A stretch of DNA of 64,000 nucleotides, from the NCBI RefSeq assembly GCF_051535215.1, contig NZ_JBPPLY010000002.1, positions 62,001 to 126,000 on the forward strand, read 5' to 3'. A program made the translations under genes and the position numbers. Each line of letters opens with the position of its first letter. Position 1 is the stretch's first letter. This DNA comes from Nitrobacter sp051535215 (lineage in GTDB: Bacteria; Pseudomonadota; Alphaproteobacteria; Rhizobiales; Xanthobacteraceae). Of the stretch, positions 19,533-29,400 are shown in pieces. Under the pieces are notes generated by a model. It searched no databases, was not told the DNA's origin, and saw only the letters and a list, made by a program, of their open reading frames with translations.

Positions 19533-20849
19533 TCAGCCGTCGCGGCCGATATGTTTGTGGCGGATGCTGCGCACCACCGACCAGATCGACAGCGCTGCCA
19601 CCGGAATGAAGGCGGCGTTCAGATAACCCGGCTCGACCGGGACCAGCCCGGACTCGTGGAGCGCCTTGGCGATATAGCCGAACAGACTGACCACGTAATA
19701 AGTGATGGCCGCGACCGATAGCCCTTCCACGGTGGTCTGCAGCCGGAGTTGCATCCGCGTGCGGGCGTTCATCGATTTGAGCAATTCCTGATTTTGTTGC
19801 TCGAGTTCGACGTCGACGCGCGTGCGCAGCAGGTTTGCCGTGCGCGACAGCTTGAGCGACAGGCTCTCCTGACGCGCCTCGGTCGTCACGCAGGTCCGCA
19901 TCGCCGGCGCCATTCGCCGCGCCAGGAACGACGTCCACGTCGGCAACCCGGCCACCTTGCGCTCGCCGATTGTCGTCAGCCGCTGCTGCACGATCTCGTA
20001 GTAGGCCCGGCTGGCGCCGAAGCGGAAGACGCTCGCCGCCGCGCCGGCCTCGACTTCCGCGGCCAGCGCCGTCAGCTCGTCGAGCAGATGCCGGTTGTCG
20101 GCAAGATTGCCATTGTTGCGCATCTTGTCGGTCACCTCGGCGAGCCGTTGCTCGACGGCGCTGATCGAAGGCGCGAGCCGCTGCGCCTCGGGCAGGCCGA
20201 GCAGAGCGAGCGTGCGATAGGTCTCGATCTCGATCACGCGTTGCGCCAGAGCGCCGGCGCGATCCGGGTTGAGTTTGCGGTCGACGATCAGAATTCGCAC
20301 GAAGCCGGACGGGTCGGGCTGGAAGTCCGTGGCGTAGATCGCCGCGCCGTCGCTGTTTTCGGCAAGCGCGAGACTGTTCCGATCGAACAGCCGCTCCGGC
20401 GGCTGGACGGCGGGGCCGTCGGCGAGCACGTGCATGTTAATGGCGACAAGAAGCGGACCGGGTTGCGGGACGAGCTGCATCGGGGCGGCGAGCGCCGCGG
20501 CTGACGGGTGAAACGGAATTCCGTCAGGTTGGGAGGGCAGCTCCCAGGTATAGGTGGTGAATTCGGAATGCTGTTCCCATCGCAGCACGGTGGTGCCGAA
20601 CGCGACGCGATAGTGCCGTTCGGCGAAGGTCGGCACCGGCAGGCCGCGCGCCGAACAGAACGCCGCCAGATGGTCGCGGTCTGCCTGGCCCCGCTCGCCG
20701 GCCGTTTCAAACGCGAAATGCAGGATGCGGGCAGGAACGGACAGCGCCGTGAAGGGCCGCGCATGCAGTTCGCCCAGGATGGCGGTCCTCAGCGGATGCG
20801 GCGTCAGCCGGGCGGCTTCTCCGTCCCCAATCGAGACTTCCGCGGTCAT
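19533..20849 (-). CDS. DUF3422 membrane-associated protein
   Basis: 438 residues matching the DUF3422 pattern: the N-terminal HPLRTAILGELHARPF, a central helical region and a C-terminal part with a coiled segment (QQNQELLKSMNARTRMQLRLQ region) followed by two hydrophobic helices near 378-425. This is a widespread proteobacterial inner-membrane protein of unknown activity. AAGGA precedes the ATG. It lies downstream of slyX on the same strand with a 209-nt gap. Confidence 0.88.
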   Translation of the reverse strand: MTAEVSIGDGEAARLTPHPLRTAILGELHARPFTALSVPARILHFAFETAGERGQADRDHLAAFCSARGLPVPTFAERHYRVAFGTTVLRWEQHSEFTTYTWELPSQPDGIPFHPSAAALAAPMQLVPQPGPLLVAINMHVLADGPAVQPPERLFDRNSLALAENSDGAAIYATDFQPDPSGFVRILIVDRKLNPDRAGALAQRVIEIETYRTLALLGLPEAQRLAPSISAVEQRLAEVTDKMRNNGNLADNRHLLDELTALAAEVEAGAAASVFRFGASRAYYEIVQQRLTTIGERKVAGLPTWTSFLARRMAPAMRTCVTTEARQESLSLKLSRTANLLRTRVDVELEQQNQELLKSMNARTRMQLRLQTTVEGLSVAAITYYVVSLFGYIAKALHESGLVPVEPGYLNAAFIPVAALSIWSVVRSIRHKHIGRDG

Positions 20850-21058
20850 GCGATCCTTTCCGGCAATGTGTCGCCCAGTGTCTCGAGCCCAGGTTCGAAG
20901 GTCCGTGCATCAACCTTTGATGCGATGCGAGCCCTGAATCGCCACACTGGTTGTAGCGGCGTGGCGATAAAGCGTGCAACGTCGTTTATCGCGCGCATGT
21001 GATAAGCCGATAACGGTTGCCGATCAACGGCGGCATGGACCGGGCGGAAACGCTGCTC

Positions 21059-21271
21059 TCAATAATGCGGCGGCGGTTCGTTTGCGGGGGCGGGGCGGGC
21101 GGCTTCGGCCTCCCGTACGCGCTCGCTCAGTTCGGCGACCTGCCGTGAGAGTGCGTCGATCTGCTTCCACTGTGCGGTGACGGTCTGGTTCAGCGTCTCG
21201 ATGGTTTCGTCCTGATAAGTCAGGCGCATCTCCAGCGCGTCGACGCGATCGGCCAAGGTCCTCTCAGTCAT
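21059..21271 (-). CDS. slyX: SlyX family protein
   Basis: 70 residues: an N-terminal coiled coil (VDALEMRLTYQDETIETLN, with further heptads) and the ending PPPHY, which is the characteristic SlyX terminus. The start is taken as the ATG at 21271; a GTG three bases earlier is equally possible, and GGAG lies upstream of both. The reading frame overlaps the end of trhO by a few bases, so the two are co-translated. The cellular role of SlyX is not established. Confidence 0.88.
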   Translation of the reverse strand: MTERTLADRVDALEMRLTYQDETIETLNQTVTAQWKQIDALSRQVAELSERVREAEAARPAPANEPPPHY

Positions 21272-22031
21272 CACCGGCTTCTCCGTCCATGAGCCGACCC
21301 TGGCGCCTCGATTCTTTCAGCCCGTGACCGAGCGCTATTCGATCGTCGAACACGAAGCATTCGCCCCGCCAGCGGCTTTGACTTTCGGGGACGGCTTCGA
21401 GGTATTTCAGGATGCCGCCCTTGAGGTGATAGACTTCCTCAAAGCCGCGCGACAACAGATAGGAGCTCGCCTTTTCGCAGCGAATGCCACCGGTGCAGAA
21501 CATCGCGATCCTGCGATGCTTGAGGGTTTCGAGCTTTTGCATGACGAAATCCTTGAACTCGCCGAATCGCGCAAGCTGCGGATCAATCGCGCCTTCGAAG
21601 CTGCCCATCGCCACCTCGAAGGCATTGCGGGTATCGATAAGAAGGGTGCCCGGTGCTGCGATCAGGTCGTTCCAGTCCTTCGGTGCGACATAGATGCCGA
21701 CCGCGCGGGTCGGATCCGTAGCGGGATCGCCGAGCGTCACAATTTCTTTCTTCAGCCGGACCTTGAGCCGCGCGAACGGCATCACTGATGCCTGCGAGAA
21801 TTTCAGTTCGAGATTGTCGAGCCGGCCGGAGAGCAGCGGACCCGATTGCAGTTCTGTCACCAGCGCATCGATGGCGTCGGGCAGGCCGGCGACAGTGCCG
21901 TTGATGCCTTCTTTGGCGAGCAGGATCGAGCCCTTGATGGACAGCCTGGAGCCAAGCGCGTGCAAGGGTTCGCGCAGCTCGCGGAAATCCGGCAGTGACG
22001 TAAATTGATAGAGAGCGGCGACCTTGAGCAT
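21264..22031 (-). CDS. trhO: oxygen-dependent tRNA uridine(34) hydroxylase, rhodanese type
   Basis: 255 residues of the YceA/TrhO family. The N-terminal ferredoxin-like half contains GSILLAKEGINGTVAG. The C-terminal rhodanese half carries TLLIDTRNAFE and the catalytic loop MFCTGGIRCEK with cysteine 179. The family hydroxylates uridine 34 of certain tRNAs using molecular oxygen, toward 5-methoxyuridine-type modification. It is co-transcribed with slyX. The ribosome-binding site is weak. Confidence 0.92.
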   Translation of the reverse strand: MLKVAALYQFTSLPDFRELREPLHALGSRLSIKGSILLAKEGINGTVAGLPDAIDALVTELQSGPLLSGRLDNLELKFSQASVMPFARLKVRLKKEIVTLGDPATDPTRAVGIYVAPKDWNDLIAAPGTLLIDTRNAFEVAMGSFEGAIDPQLARFGEFKDFVMQKLETLKHRRIAMFCTGGIRCEKASSYLLSRGFEEVYHLKGGILKYLEAVPESQSRWRGECFVFDDRIALGHGLKESRRQGRLMDGEAGDD

Positions 22032-22102
22032 GACGCCGGTTTATCAGTCCGCGCCGCGTCGCGAAACCCGTGCAGGAGGTGACTGGATAGCTGATGGTAC
22101 AA

Positions 22103-22132
22103 AAAAGGACCGGCTACGGGACCGGTCCTTTT
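22103..22132 (-). terminator. Rho-independent terminator after the CsbD gene
   Basis: An 11-bp perfect stem, AAAAGGACCGG with CCGGTCCTTTT, closes an 8-nt loop. It has A/T runs on both sides, so it can work in either direction. It lies 22 nt beyond the CsbD stop and before trhO. Confidence 0.85.
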
Positions 22133-22154
22133 CTTTGAACTCGCGAGGTTCAGA

Positions 22155-22370
22155 TCAAAGTTTTTTGTTCACGGCGTTTGCCGCCTTGTTGGCGGAATCC
22201 TTCACCGCTTCCTTGGCGTCGCCAAGCGCTTTCTGACCCTTGCCCTTCATTTCCTGGATCGCGCCTTCGCCCCGCATCTTGTCGGAGCCTACAGCTTCGC
22301 CGGCGCTCTGCTTTATCTTTCCCATCGCCTCATTGGCTGTGCCCTTGATCTTGTCTGTCGTGGAACCCAT
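22155..22370 (-). CDS. CsbD family stress protein
   Basis: 71 residues. The N-terminal MGSTTDKIKGTANEAMGKIKQ and the repeated K-G-x-A/x-x-A-x-G-x-x-K amphipathic pattern are characteristic of CsbD proteins, which are small, abundant, stress-induced, probably disordered and Lys/Ala/Gly-rich. The start is defined by an AAAGGAGAGG Shine-Dalgarno 7 nt before the ATG. A longer open frame upstream is not supported. A bidirectional terminator follows. Confidence 0.88.
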   Translation of the reverse strand: MGSTTDKIKGTANEAMGKIKQSAGEAVGSDKMRGEGAIQEMKGKGQKALGDAKEAVKDSANKAANAVNKKL

Positions 22371-22578
22371 GGATCCTCTCCTTTGCGTTGAGCCCCGACA
22401 ACGCGGAGAGCTTCGGAGGGTTCCGGCGCGGCTGAGGGGTGATCGCCCGACTCTGGGAAGATTGCGGGAGGGAAAGTTCATGAGCGGGTCGCGTGAGGCG
22501 ATCCGCTCATGATGGGTTGTCTCAGACGGGATGAGGTTCGATCGTTGCCGACGAAGTAAACCCCACTGCGTCCGGCCT

Positions 22579-22680
22579 ATAGCGTTTTCAAGCGAAGCGG
22601 GTACCGGTTCGCGTAAAGAAAACGCGTAAAACAAAAAGCTAGAGCCCGGCTTTGATTCGATCAAAGCCGGAATAGCTCTA
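22579..22680 (+). repeat. dispersed palindromic element, copy 1
   Basis: The element has two parts. The first is an inverted unit with GCGTTTTC and GAAAACGC arms around a GGTACCGGTTCGCG core. The second is a strong hairpin (CCGGCTTTGAT pairing with ATCAAAGCCGG, extended by TAGAGC/GCTCTA). Related copies, all in the opposite orientation, lie at 37141-37244, 46021-46122 and 50281-50374. This copy includes the chemoreceptor stop codon in its distal arm and is probably its terminator or stabiliser. Confidence 0.8.
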
Positions 22681-24774
22681 GGCGGCCCTGACCGTTGCCA
22701 GGAAGTTATCGACCTCCAGCTTGAGACGGTCCGTATTGCTGGCCAGGGACTTTGCCGCGGCCAGCGCCTGCGTGGAAGCGCCACCTGTCGCGGACGCGCC
22801 GTTGCTGACCTCGATGATATTGGAGGACACTTCCGAGGTGCCCGCCGCAGCCTGCTGGACGTTGCGGGATATCTCCTGAGTTGCAGAGGCCTGCTCTTCG
22901 ACGGCTGAGGCGATCGTCGCGGAAATCTCCGCGATCCTGCCGATAACGACGCCAATCTCTTTCACATTGACGACGGAATCGTCCGTGGCCGTCTGGATGC
23001 TGGCGATCTGCTGCCCGATTTCGGCGGTCGCCTTCGCGGTCTGCTCGGCCAACGCCTTCACCTCGGACGCCACCACCGCGAAGCCGCGGCCGGCCTCGCC
23101 TGCGCGAGCGGCCTCGATCGTGGCATTGAGCGCCAGCAGGTTGGTCTGGCTTGCGATCGTGTTGATGAGTTCGATCACGTCTCCGATCTTCGTCGAGGCC
23201 TGCGACAGCGACGTGATCCGCTGGTCGGCGCTGTGGGCCTTTTGCGCCGCCTCGCTCGCGATCCTCGACGCTTCCTGGACCTGCCGGCTGATTTCGTTGA
23301 CGGACGCTGCCATCTCCTCGCTGGCGGATGCCACCGACTGAACGTTGACCGTCGCTTCCTCGGAGGCCGCGGCCACGGCGGAGGAAAGCTGGTGGGTCTG
23401 CTCGGCCGTCCGGGTCAGGGCGGTCGCCGAACCCTCGAGTTGAGTCGCTGCCGAGGAGACCGTCTGGATCACTTCGCCGACCGCCGCCTCGAAATTGTCG
23501 GCAAGCCTGTGCATGTCTTCCTTGCGCTGCTGGGCGGCAAGTTGATCCTGCTTCATCTTTTCTTCCGCCTCGTCGCGCGCCTTCTGTTCAGCCTTGACCT
23601 TGAAGGTCTCGACCGCACGCGCCATGTCGCCCATTTCGTCCTGGCGTTCGAGTCCGGGCAGCACAACCGAGAAGTTGCCGTTCGCGAGTTCGCCCATCGC
23701 TCCGGTCAGCGCAGCCAGCGGCCGCAGGATCCGCGAGAACGCAATCCAGAAGCTGACCAGCGCGAGAGCGATGCAGCCCAGCAGGATCAATCCGGCGACG
23801 AGCAGTTTCGATCCGCTGTTTGCAGCTTCCGTCGCGGCTTCCTGGTCGGCCGCTTCACCGACCGCTTCGGCGAGACGCAGAATCGAATTGATCGCCGTAG
23901 TCGCCCGCGCAACATAGTCGTTGCCGTTGATCGTGTACTCGCCGCTCTCGGCTGTCGCGAGTACGCTGTCGCGCGTTTGTCCATAAATCTGGAAATAATC
24001 GTTCTCGACGCCCGTGATCGCATCCGCCACCTTCTTCGGCAAGTCGGCGCGCATCCGGAGTGGCGAGATCGTTTCCCATGCCAATTCGACATTTCCGCGG
24101 TAGCGAGCGATGGTCCGGAAGCCGACGGTCGTCATCTTGGCGCGGGAGCCAACCATTCCGCCGAGGAATGCACGCTCGCGTCCGGCGTTCTCGGCCATCT
24201 GCGCGGTCAGATTACGTATGCTGACCAATTGCGCCAGAGCCGCAGTAGGCGGGCGGTTCAACGTTTCCATCGTCAGGCGCAGCTTGTTGCCAGAGACGTC
24301 GATCAGCTTGGTGATGGTCGGGGAGAAGCTCTCGACGACCTCCGGGTTTCGCTCCGATCCTCGCTTGGGAAGATTTTCGTCGAGCCTCATGCGAAAGCCG
24401 ATGAATCCCTGGAACGTGTTTTCGGCTTCCGAAATCTGCGACTCTGCAGATTTCATTGACGGAATCCCGTGCAGCAGTTGAGCGGCTTCCTTAAACGCGT
24501 GATCGGCGGTTTGCCGCGTGCTGGCGATCCGCGGGAGAAGTTCGGCGGGCAGGGCGTCGGGCGACTTCAGCGGCGCGTTGGTAAGTCCGCGCTCGACGGC
24601 CCACTGCCCTGCGCTTTTCAGCAGCAGTTGGGAGATGTGATTCACTTCGAGAAATGCTTCGGACTTCTGCCGTTGTTCGTAGGCCTGATATGCCGCAATT
24701 CCGGCGGAAAGGGCGCCTATAAGTACGAGCGCCGAAACGATTGCAGGAAGAGTAACGCTTATCTTCGCCTTCAT
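22678..24774 (-). CDS. methyl-accepting chemotaxis protein
   Basis: About 698 residues from the ATG at 24774, which has AAGGAA six bases upstream; the frame extends to 24807. TM1 is at ~7-30. A long helical periplasmic domain runs to ~320 and includes ERGLTNAPL and AGRERAF, somewhat like nitrate/nitrite-sensor helical domains, although this is tentative. TM2 is at ~320-342, followed by HAMP. The cytoplasmic signalling domain has the conserved hairpin tip around IASQTNLLALNATIEAARAGE. There is no C-terminal CheR-binding pentapeptide. No chemotaxis genes adjoin it. The TAG stop is formed by the flanking repeat. Confidence 0.92.
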   Translation of the reverse strand: MKAKISVTLPAIVSALVLIGALSAGIAAYQAYEQRQKSEAFLEVNHISQLLLKSAGQWAVERGLTNAPLKSPDALPAELLPRIASTRQTADHAFKEAAQLLHGIPSMKSAESQISEAENTFQGFIGFRMRLDENLPKRGSERNPEVVESFSPTITKLIDVSGNKLRLTMETLNRPPTAALAQLVSIRNLTAQMAENAGRERAFLGGMVGSRAKMTTVGFRTIARYRGNVELAWETISPLRMRADLPKKVADAITGVENDYFQIYGQTRDSVLATAESGEYTINGNDYVARATTAINSILRLAEAVGEAADQEAATEAANSGSKLLVAGLILLGCIALALVSFWIAFSRILRPLAALTGAMGELANGNFSVVLPGLERQDEMGDMARAVETFKVKAEQKARDEAEEKMKQDQLAAQQRKEDMHRLADNFEAAVGEVIQTVSSAATQLEGSATALTRTAEQTHQLSSAVAAASEEATVNVQSVASASEEMAASVNEISRQVQEASRIASEAAQKAHSADQRITSLSQASTKIGDVIELINTIASQTNLLALNATIEAARAGEAGRGFAVVASEVKALAEQTAKATAEIGQQIASIQTATDDSVVNVKEIGVVIGRIAEISATIASAVEEQASATQEISRNVQQAAAGTSEVSSNIIEVSNGASATGGASTQALAAAKSLASNTDRLKLEVDNFLATVRAA

Positions 24775-25284
24775 TTTGGATTCCTTCCAATGCAGGTGAA
24801 TTCTCACTGATCCACAGTTCTATGGGACGGGAATCAGCCTCCGATCTCTGACGATTCGGCTTACGGATGCTTCTGTGATGCGCGTGGCGATAAGCCCGCA
24901 GTGCCCGCGCGATCCGTATGAAGCCCCGGCGGTATCTTTGAACGGACCTGATTAAAATTTTACCAATCTTCGAGTGGACGGCGTCTCCAGCGACCGTGGG
25001 TTGCGCCCCTTACCAGTCGGATCATTTCCGCACAGTTCGATCCCTTCTTGATCCCTTCGTCGCTTGGATGCGCGCGACTGATGCGTCGAGTTCGCGGCTT
25101 GCAACTCCGCCGCGCGAACCCGCAACCCTCTCAGGACTTTGCTGGATTTCTGTCCCAGCACCACCCAAGGAATCTGGGCCGAGATCATTCATTGCTCACG
25201 GGTTCATGATGTATGATGATTATTGACAATCATCATTAAACAATCCACAGTAGGATGAGAGAACGGCTTCCGAAGGATTTTCCG
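24775..25284. other. divergent intergenic region
   Basis: 510 nt between the chemoreceptor and the efflux operon. It contains the palindromic candidate operator at 25213-25236. No coding frame with a ribosome-binding site was found; short frames around 24952-25226 look spurious. Confidence 0.5.
25213..25236 (+). promoter_or_regulatory. palindromic candidate operator of the RND efflux operon
   Basis: A perfect inverted repeat, ATGATGATT and AATCATCAT, with a 6-nt spacer. A TTGACA (-35-like) hexamer at 25223-25228 lies inside it, 57 nt before the adaptor-gene ATG. The position fits repression by the TetR protein encoded at the end of the operon. Binding is inferred. Confidence 0.65.
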
Positions 25285-26391
25285 ATGCAGGATCGCTCGT
25301 CTTTCTTCAGTTTTTCCAGTTATTTGCCGCTCATTCTGGTTGCCCTTCCAGCGCTGGCGTTAGGGGGCTGTAATGAATCGGCCGCCGAAAAAGTCGAGCC
25401 GGCGCGCCCGGTTCTGACCGCCACGGTGCATTACGAGGCTGAGATTCCGGATCGCAGCTTCGTCGGCACCATCAAGCCGCGGATCGAGACCGATATGGGC
25501 TTCCGCGTGTCCGGCAAGGTCGCGAAGCGTCTGGTCGAGGTCGGACAGATCGTGGAGGTTGGCCAACCTCTCGCGACGCTCGATGAAGTCGATCTCAAAT
25601 TGCAGGCCGAGCAGGCCCAGGCGGAATTGAGCGCGGCCACCGGCGTGCTGGCGCAGGCCGCCGCAGCCGAGACGCGCGCGAAGGAATTGCGCGCCAAGGG
25701 CTGGACCACGGATGCTCAGCTCGATCAGGCCAAGGCTGCCGCCGACGAGGCGCGGGCGCGGTTGAACCGTGCGCAACGCTCGGTCGAATTGACCAAGAAT
25801 TCCCTGTCCTATGCGACGCTGACCTCCGACACCCGCGGCGTAGTCACCGCGACATTGGTGGATGCCGGGCAGGTGGTCGCTTCGGGCCAGCCCGCGATCC
25901 GCGTCGCGCGCCTTGGTGAAAAGGAGGCGGTGGTCGCCATACCGGAAACGCTGATCGGCCGCGCGCGGACCGGCACGGCGCGGGTGTCGCTATGGTCGGA
26001 GCCCGGCAAGACCTATACGGCGAAGCTGCGCGAGATCGCGCCGACCGCCGATCCCGCGACCCGCACCTATCTCGCCAAATTCTCGCTGCCGGATGCCGAC
26101 GATAAGGTATCGCTCGGCATGACAGCGACGCTGACGCTCGCCGATGCCGCCACCTCTCGCGTAGCGCGGGTGCCGCTCTCGGCGCTGTTCAGTCAGGGCG
26201 GCCCGTCGGCGCTCTATGTCGTCGATGACAAGGGCGATGTCGCGCTGAGGCCGGTCGCGGTGAAATCCTACGAGAGCAACGACGTCATCATCACCGGCGG
26301 CGTGGACGAGGGCGCGAAGGTCGTTGCGCTCGGCGTGCAGAAGCTCGATCCGTCGCAAAAGGTGCGCGTGGTGTCGTCACTGTCGTTTTGA
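25285..26391 (+). CDS. RND efflux periplasmic adaptor (membrane fusion lipoprotein)
   Basis: 368 residues. The start at 25285 has AAGGA 8 nt upstream and yields a lipoprotein signal with lipobox LALGGC (Cys29); an ATG at 25255 would add ten residues and lacks spacing. It has the HlyD/AcrA architecture: a barrel-sandwich hybrid around GFRVSGKVAKRLVEVGQ, an alpha-hairpin about residues 95-170 rich in Ala/Gln, and beta-barrel parts with VPLSALF and SALYVVDDKGDV. It couples the inner-membrane pump to an outer-membrane channel not present in the window. Confidence 0.92.
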   Translation: MQDRSSFFSFSSYLPLILVALPALALGGCNESAAEKVEPARPVLTATVHYEAEIPDRSFVGTIKPRIETDMGFRVSGKVAKRLVEVGQIVEVGQPLATLDEVDLKLQAEQAQAELSAATGVLAQAAAAETRAKELRAKGWTTDAQLDQAKAAADEARARLNRAQRSVELTKNSLSYATLTSDTRGVVTATLVDAGQVVASGQPAIRVARLGEKEAVVAIPETLIGRARTGTARVSLWSEPGKTYTAKLREIAPTADPATRTYLAKFSLPDADDKVSLGMTATLTLADAATSRVARVPLSALFSQGGPSALYVVDDKGDVALRPVAVKSYESNDVIITGGVDEGAKVVALGVQKLDPSQKVRVVSSLSF

Positions 26392-26392
26392 A

Positions 26393-26428
26393 TCACTCCG
26401 TCATTGCGAACTCGCAATGACGGAGTGA
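26393..26428. repeat. 36-nt palindrome inside the efflux operon
   Basis: TCACTCCGTCATTGCGA is mirrored by TCGCAATGACGGAGTGA, giving a stem of about 16 bp with a minimal loop. It lies directly after the adaptor-gene stop and before the pump gene. There is no T tract. It resembles a rhizobial REP-type sequence and may stabilise the upstream message or modulate expression. Confidence 0.7.
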
Positions 26429-26462
26429 ACTGACGACCGCATCTGCAAGAAGGAAGATTGCG

Positions 26463-29400
26463 ATGAAGCGCTTCAATCTGTCCGCCTGGGCGGTGAGCCA
26501 TCCCGCGCTGATCCTGTTCCTCATCCTCGCGCTCGGTATTGCCGGCTTCTTCTCCTACGAGAAGCTCGGCCGGGCCGAAGATCCTTCCTTTACGGTCAAG
26601 GTGGTGAACGTTTCGGTGATGTGGCCGGGCGCGACCGCGGACGAGATGCAGACGCAGGTCGCCGATCCGCTTGAGAAGAAGCTGCAAGAACTGCCTTATT
26701 TCGACAAGGTTCAAACCTATTCCAAGCCGGGTTTCACGGCGATGCAGGTGTCCTTTCTCGACTCCGCTCCGCCGAAGCAGGTGCCTTATCTGTTCTATGT
26801 CCTGCGCAAGAAACTCGCGGATGCGCAGGGCAGCCTTCCCGCGGGAATCCTCGGGCCGGTTGTCAACGACGAGTTCAGCGACGTCGATTCCATTCTCTAC
26901 ACTCTGACCGGCGACGGCGCCGATTACGCGCAATTGAAAAAGGTCGCGGAGGGCCTTCGCCAGCGGCTGTTGAGGGTGGAGGGCGTCACCAAGGTCAATC
27001 TCTACGGCACCCAGGACGAGCGGATCTACGTCGAGTTCTCCCATGCCAAGCTGGCGACGCTCGGCATTGCGCCGCAGGCGATCTTCGATTCGCTTGCGAA
27101 GCAGAACGCGGTGACGCCGGCCGGCACCGTCGAGACTTCATCGCAGCGGGTGGCCTTGCGTGTTACCGGCGCGTTCGATGGCGCGAAAGCGGTGGCGGAG
27201 ACGCCGGTCGAAAGCAACGGGCGCGTGTTCCGCCTCGGCGACATCGCAACCGTGACCCATGGCTTCATCGATCCGCCGACATTCAAGGTGCGTCAGGAAG
27301 GCAAGCCGGCGCTCGGCATCGGCGTGGTGACCGCGAAAGGCGCCAATATCCTCAAACTCGGCGAGGACGTCACCAAGGCCGCGGACGAATTCATGCAGGC
27401 GGTGCCGCAGGGCATCAACATCGAGCGCATCGCCGATCAGCCGAAAGTGGTCGAGCACGCCGTCGGCGAATTCGTGCATTCCTTCATCGAGGCGCTGGCG
27501 ATCGTGCTGTTCGTCAGCTTCCTCGCATTGGGCTGGCGCACCGGCATCGTGGTGGCGCTGTCGGTGCCGCTGGTTCTCGGCATCGTCTTTATAGTCATGA
27601 ACGCGATGTCGCTCGATCTGCATCGCATCACCCTCGGCGCTCTGATCATCGCGCTCGGCCTATTAGTCGACGACGCCATCATCGCGGTCGAGATGATGGT
27701 GGTGAAGATGGAGCAGGGCTGGGACCGCATGCGTGCCGCGTCCTTTGCGTGGGAATCCACCGCCTTTCCGATGCTGACCGGCACGCTGGTGACGGCGGCC
27801 GGCTTTCTGCCGATCGGCTTCGCCAATTCCGGCGTCGGCGAATATGCCGGCGGTATCTTCTGGATCGTGGCGATCGCGCTGGTAGCATCGTGGTTCGTCG
27901 CGGTGATCTTTACGCCTTACATCGGCGTCAAGCTGCTGCCGAACATCAAGGTCAGCCACAATCACGATCCGCATGCGATCTACGAGACGCGGATCTACCG
28001 GAGCCTGCGCGCCGTGATCCAGTGGTGCGTCAACCACCGCATCAAGGTGGTCGCGGCGACAGTCGGTATCTTCGTCGCGGCGGTGATCGGATTTGGTCAT
28101 GTGCAGCAGCAGTTCTTCCCGCTGTCGGAACGGCCCGAACTGTTCCTGCAACTGCGGCTGCCGGAAGGCACGGCGTTCGGCGTCACCGAGAAGTCGGTGA
28201 AAGAGGCCGAGAAGATCCTCAAGGACGATAACGATATCGCGACCTACACCGCCTATGTCGGGCAGGGCTCGCCGCGCTTCTGGCTCGGGCTCAATCCGCA
28301 ATTGCCGAACGAGGCCTTCGCCGAGATCGTGATTGTGGCGAAGAATGTCGAGGCGCGAGAGCGCATCAAGGCGAAAATTGAAAAGGCGGTAGATGACGGC
28401 GCGCTGACCGCGGCGCGGGTCCGGGTCGATCGTTTCAACTTCGGTCCGCCGGTCGGCTTTCCGGTCCAATTCCGGGTGATCGGCCCCGATGCTGCGAAGG
28501 TGCGCGATATCGCCTACAAGGTGCGCGACGTCGTGCGCGCCAATCCGAACGTGAAGGACCCCAGCCTCGACTGGAACGAGCAGACGCCGTACCTCAAGCT
28601 CGTGGTCGATCAGGATCGCGCCCGCGCGCTAGGCCTGACGCCGCAGGATGTCTCGCAGGCGCTGGCCATGCTGATCTCGGGCGTGCCGGTGACGACCGTG
28701 CGCGACGGCATCGAGAAAGTCGGCGTCGTCGCGCGCGCGATCCCGTCGGAGCGTCTCGATCTCGCCGGCGTCGGCGATCTCACGGTGACATCGCGCAACG
28801 GTGTTGCGGTGCCGCTATCGCAGGTCGCGAAGATCGAATACGCTCACGAGGAGCCGATCTTGTGGCGGCGCAACCGCGACATGGCCATCACCGTGCGCGG
28901 CGATGTGGTGGACGGTGTGCAGGCGCCCGACGTCACCAACCAGATCTGGCCGAAATTGCAGGAGATTCGCGACCACCTGCCGCCGGCTTACCGCATCGAG
29001 GCGGGCGGCGCATTCGAGGAGTCGGCCAAGGGCAACACCTCGATCTTCGTGCTGTTTCCGGTCATGGCTGTCGTGATGCTGACGCTGCTGATGATCCAGT
29101 TGCAGAGTTTCTCAAGGCTCGTGCTGGTGTTCCTGACGGCCCCTCTCGGCATCGTCGGCGCGTCCCTCGGGCTCAATGTCGCGAACCAGCCGTTCGGCTT
29201 CGTGGCGCTGCTCGGCCTCATCGCGCTCGCCGGAATGATCATGCGCAACGCGGTCATCCTGGTGGATCAGATCGAGACCGACGTCGCGCATGGCCTGACC
29301 CGGGGCGAGGCGATCGTCGAGGCGACGGTGCGGCGCGCCCGGCCGGTGGTGCTGACCGCGCTTGCGGCGATCCTTGCGATGATCCCGTTGTCACGCTCTG

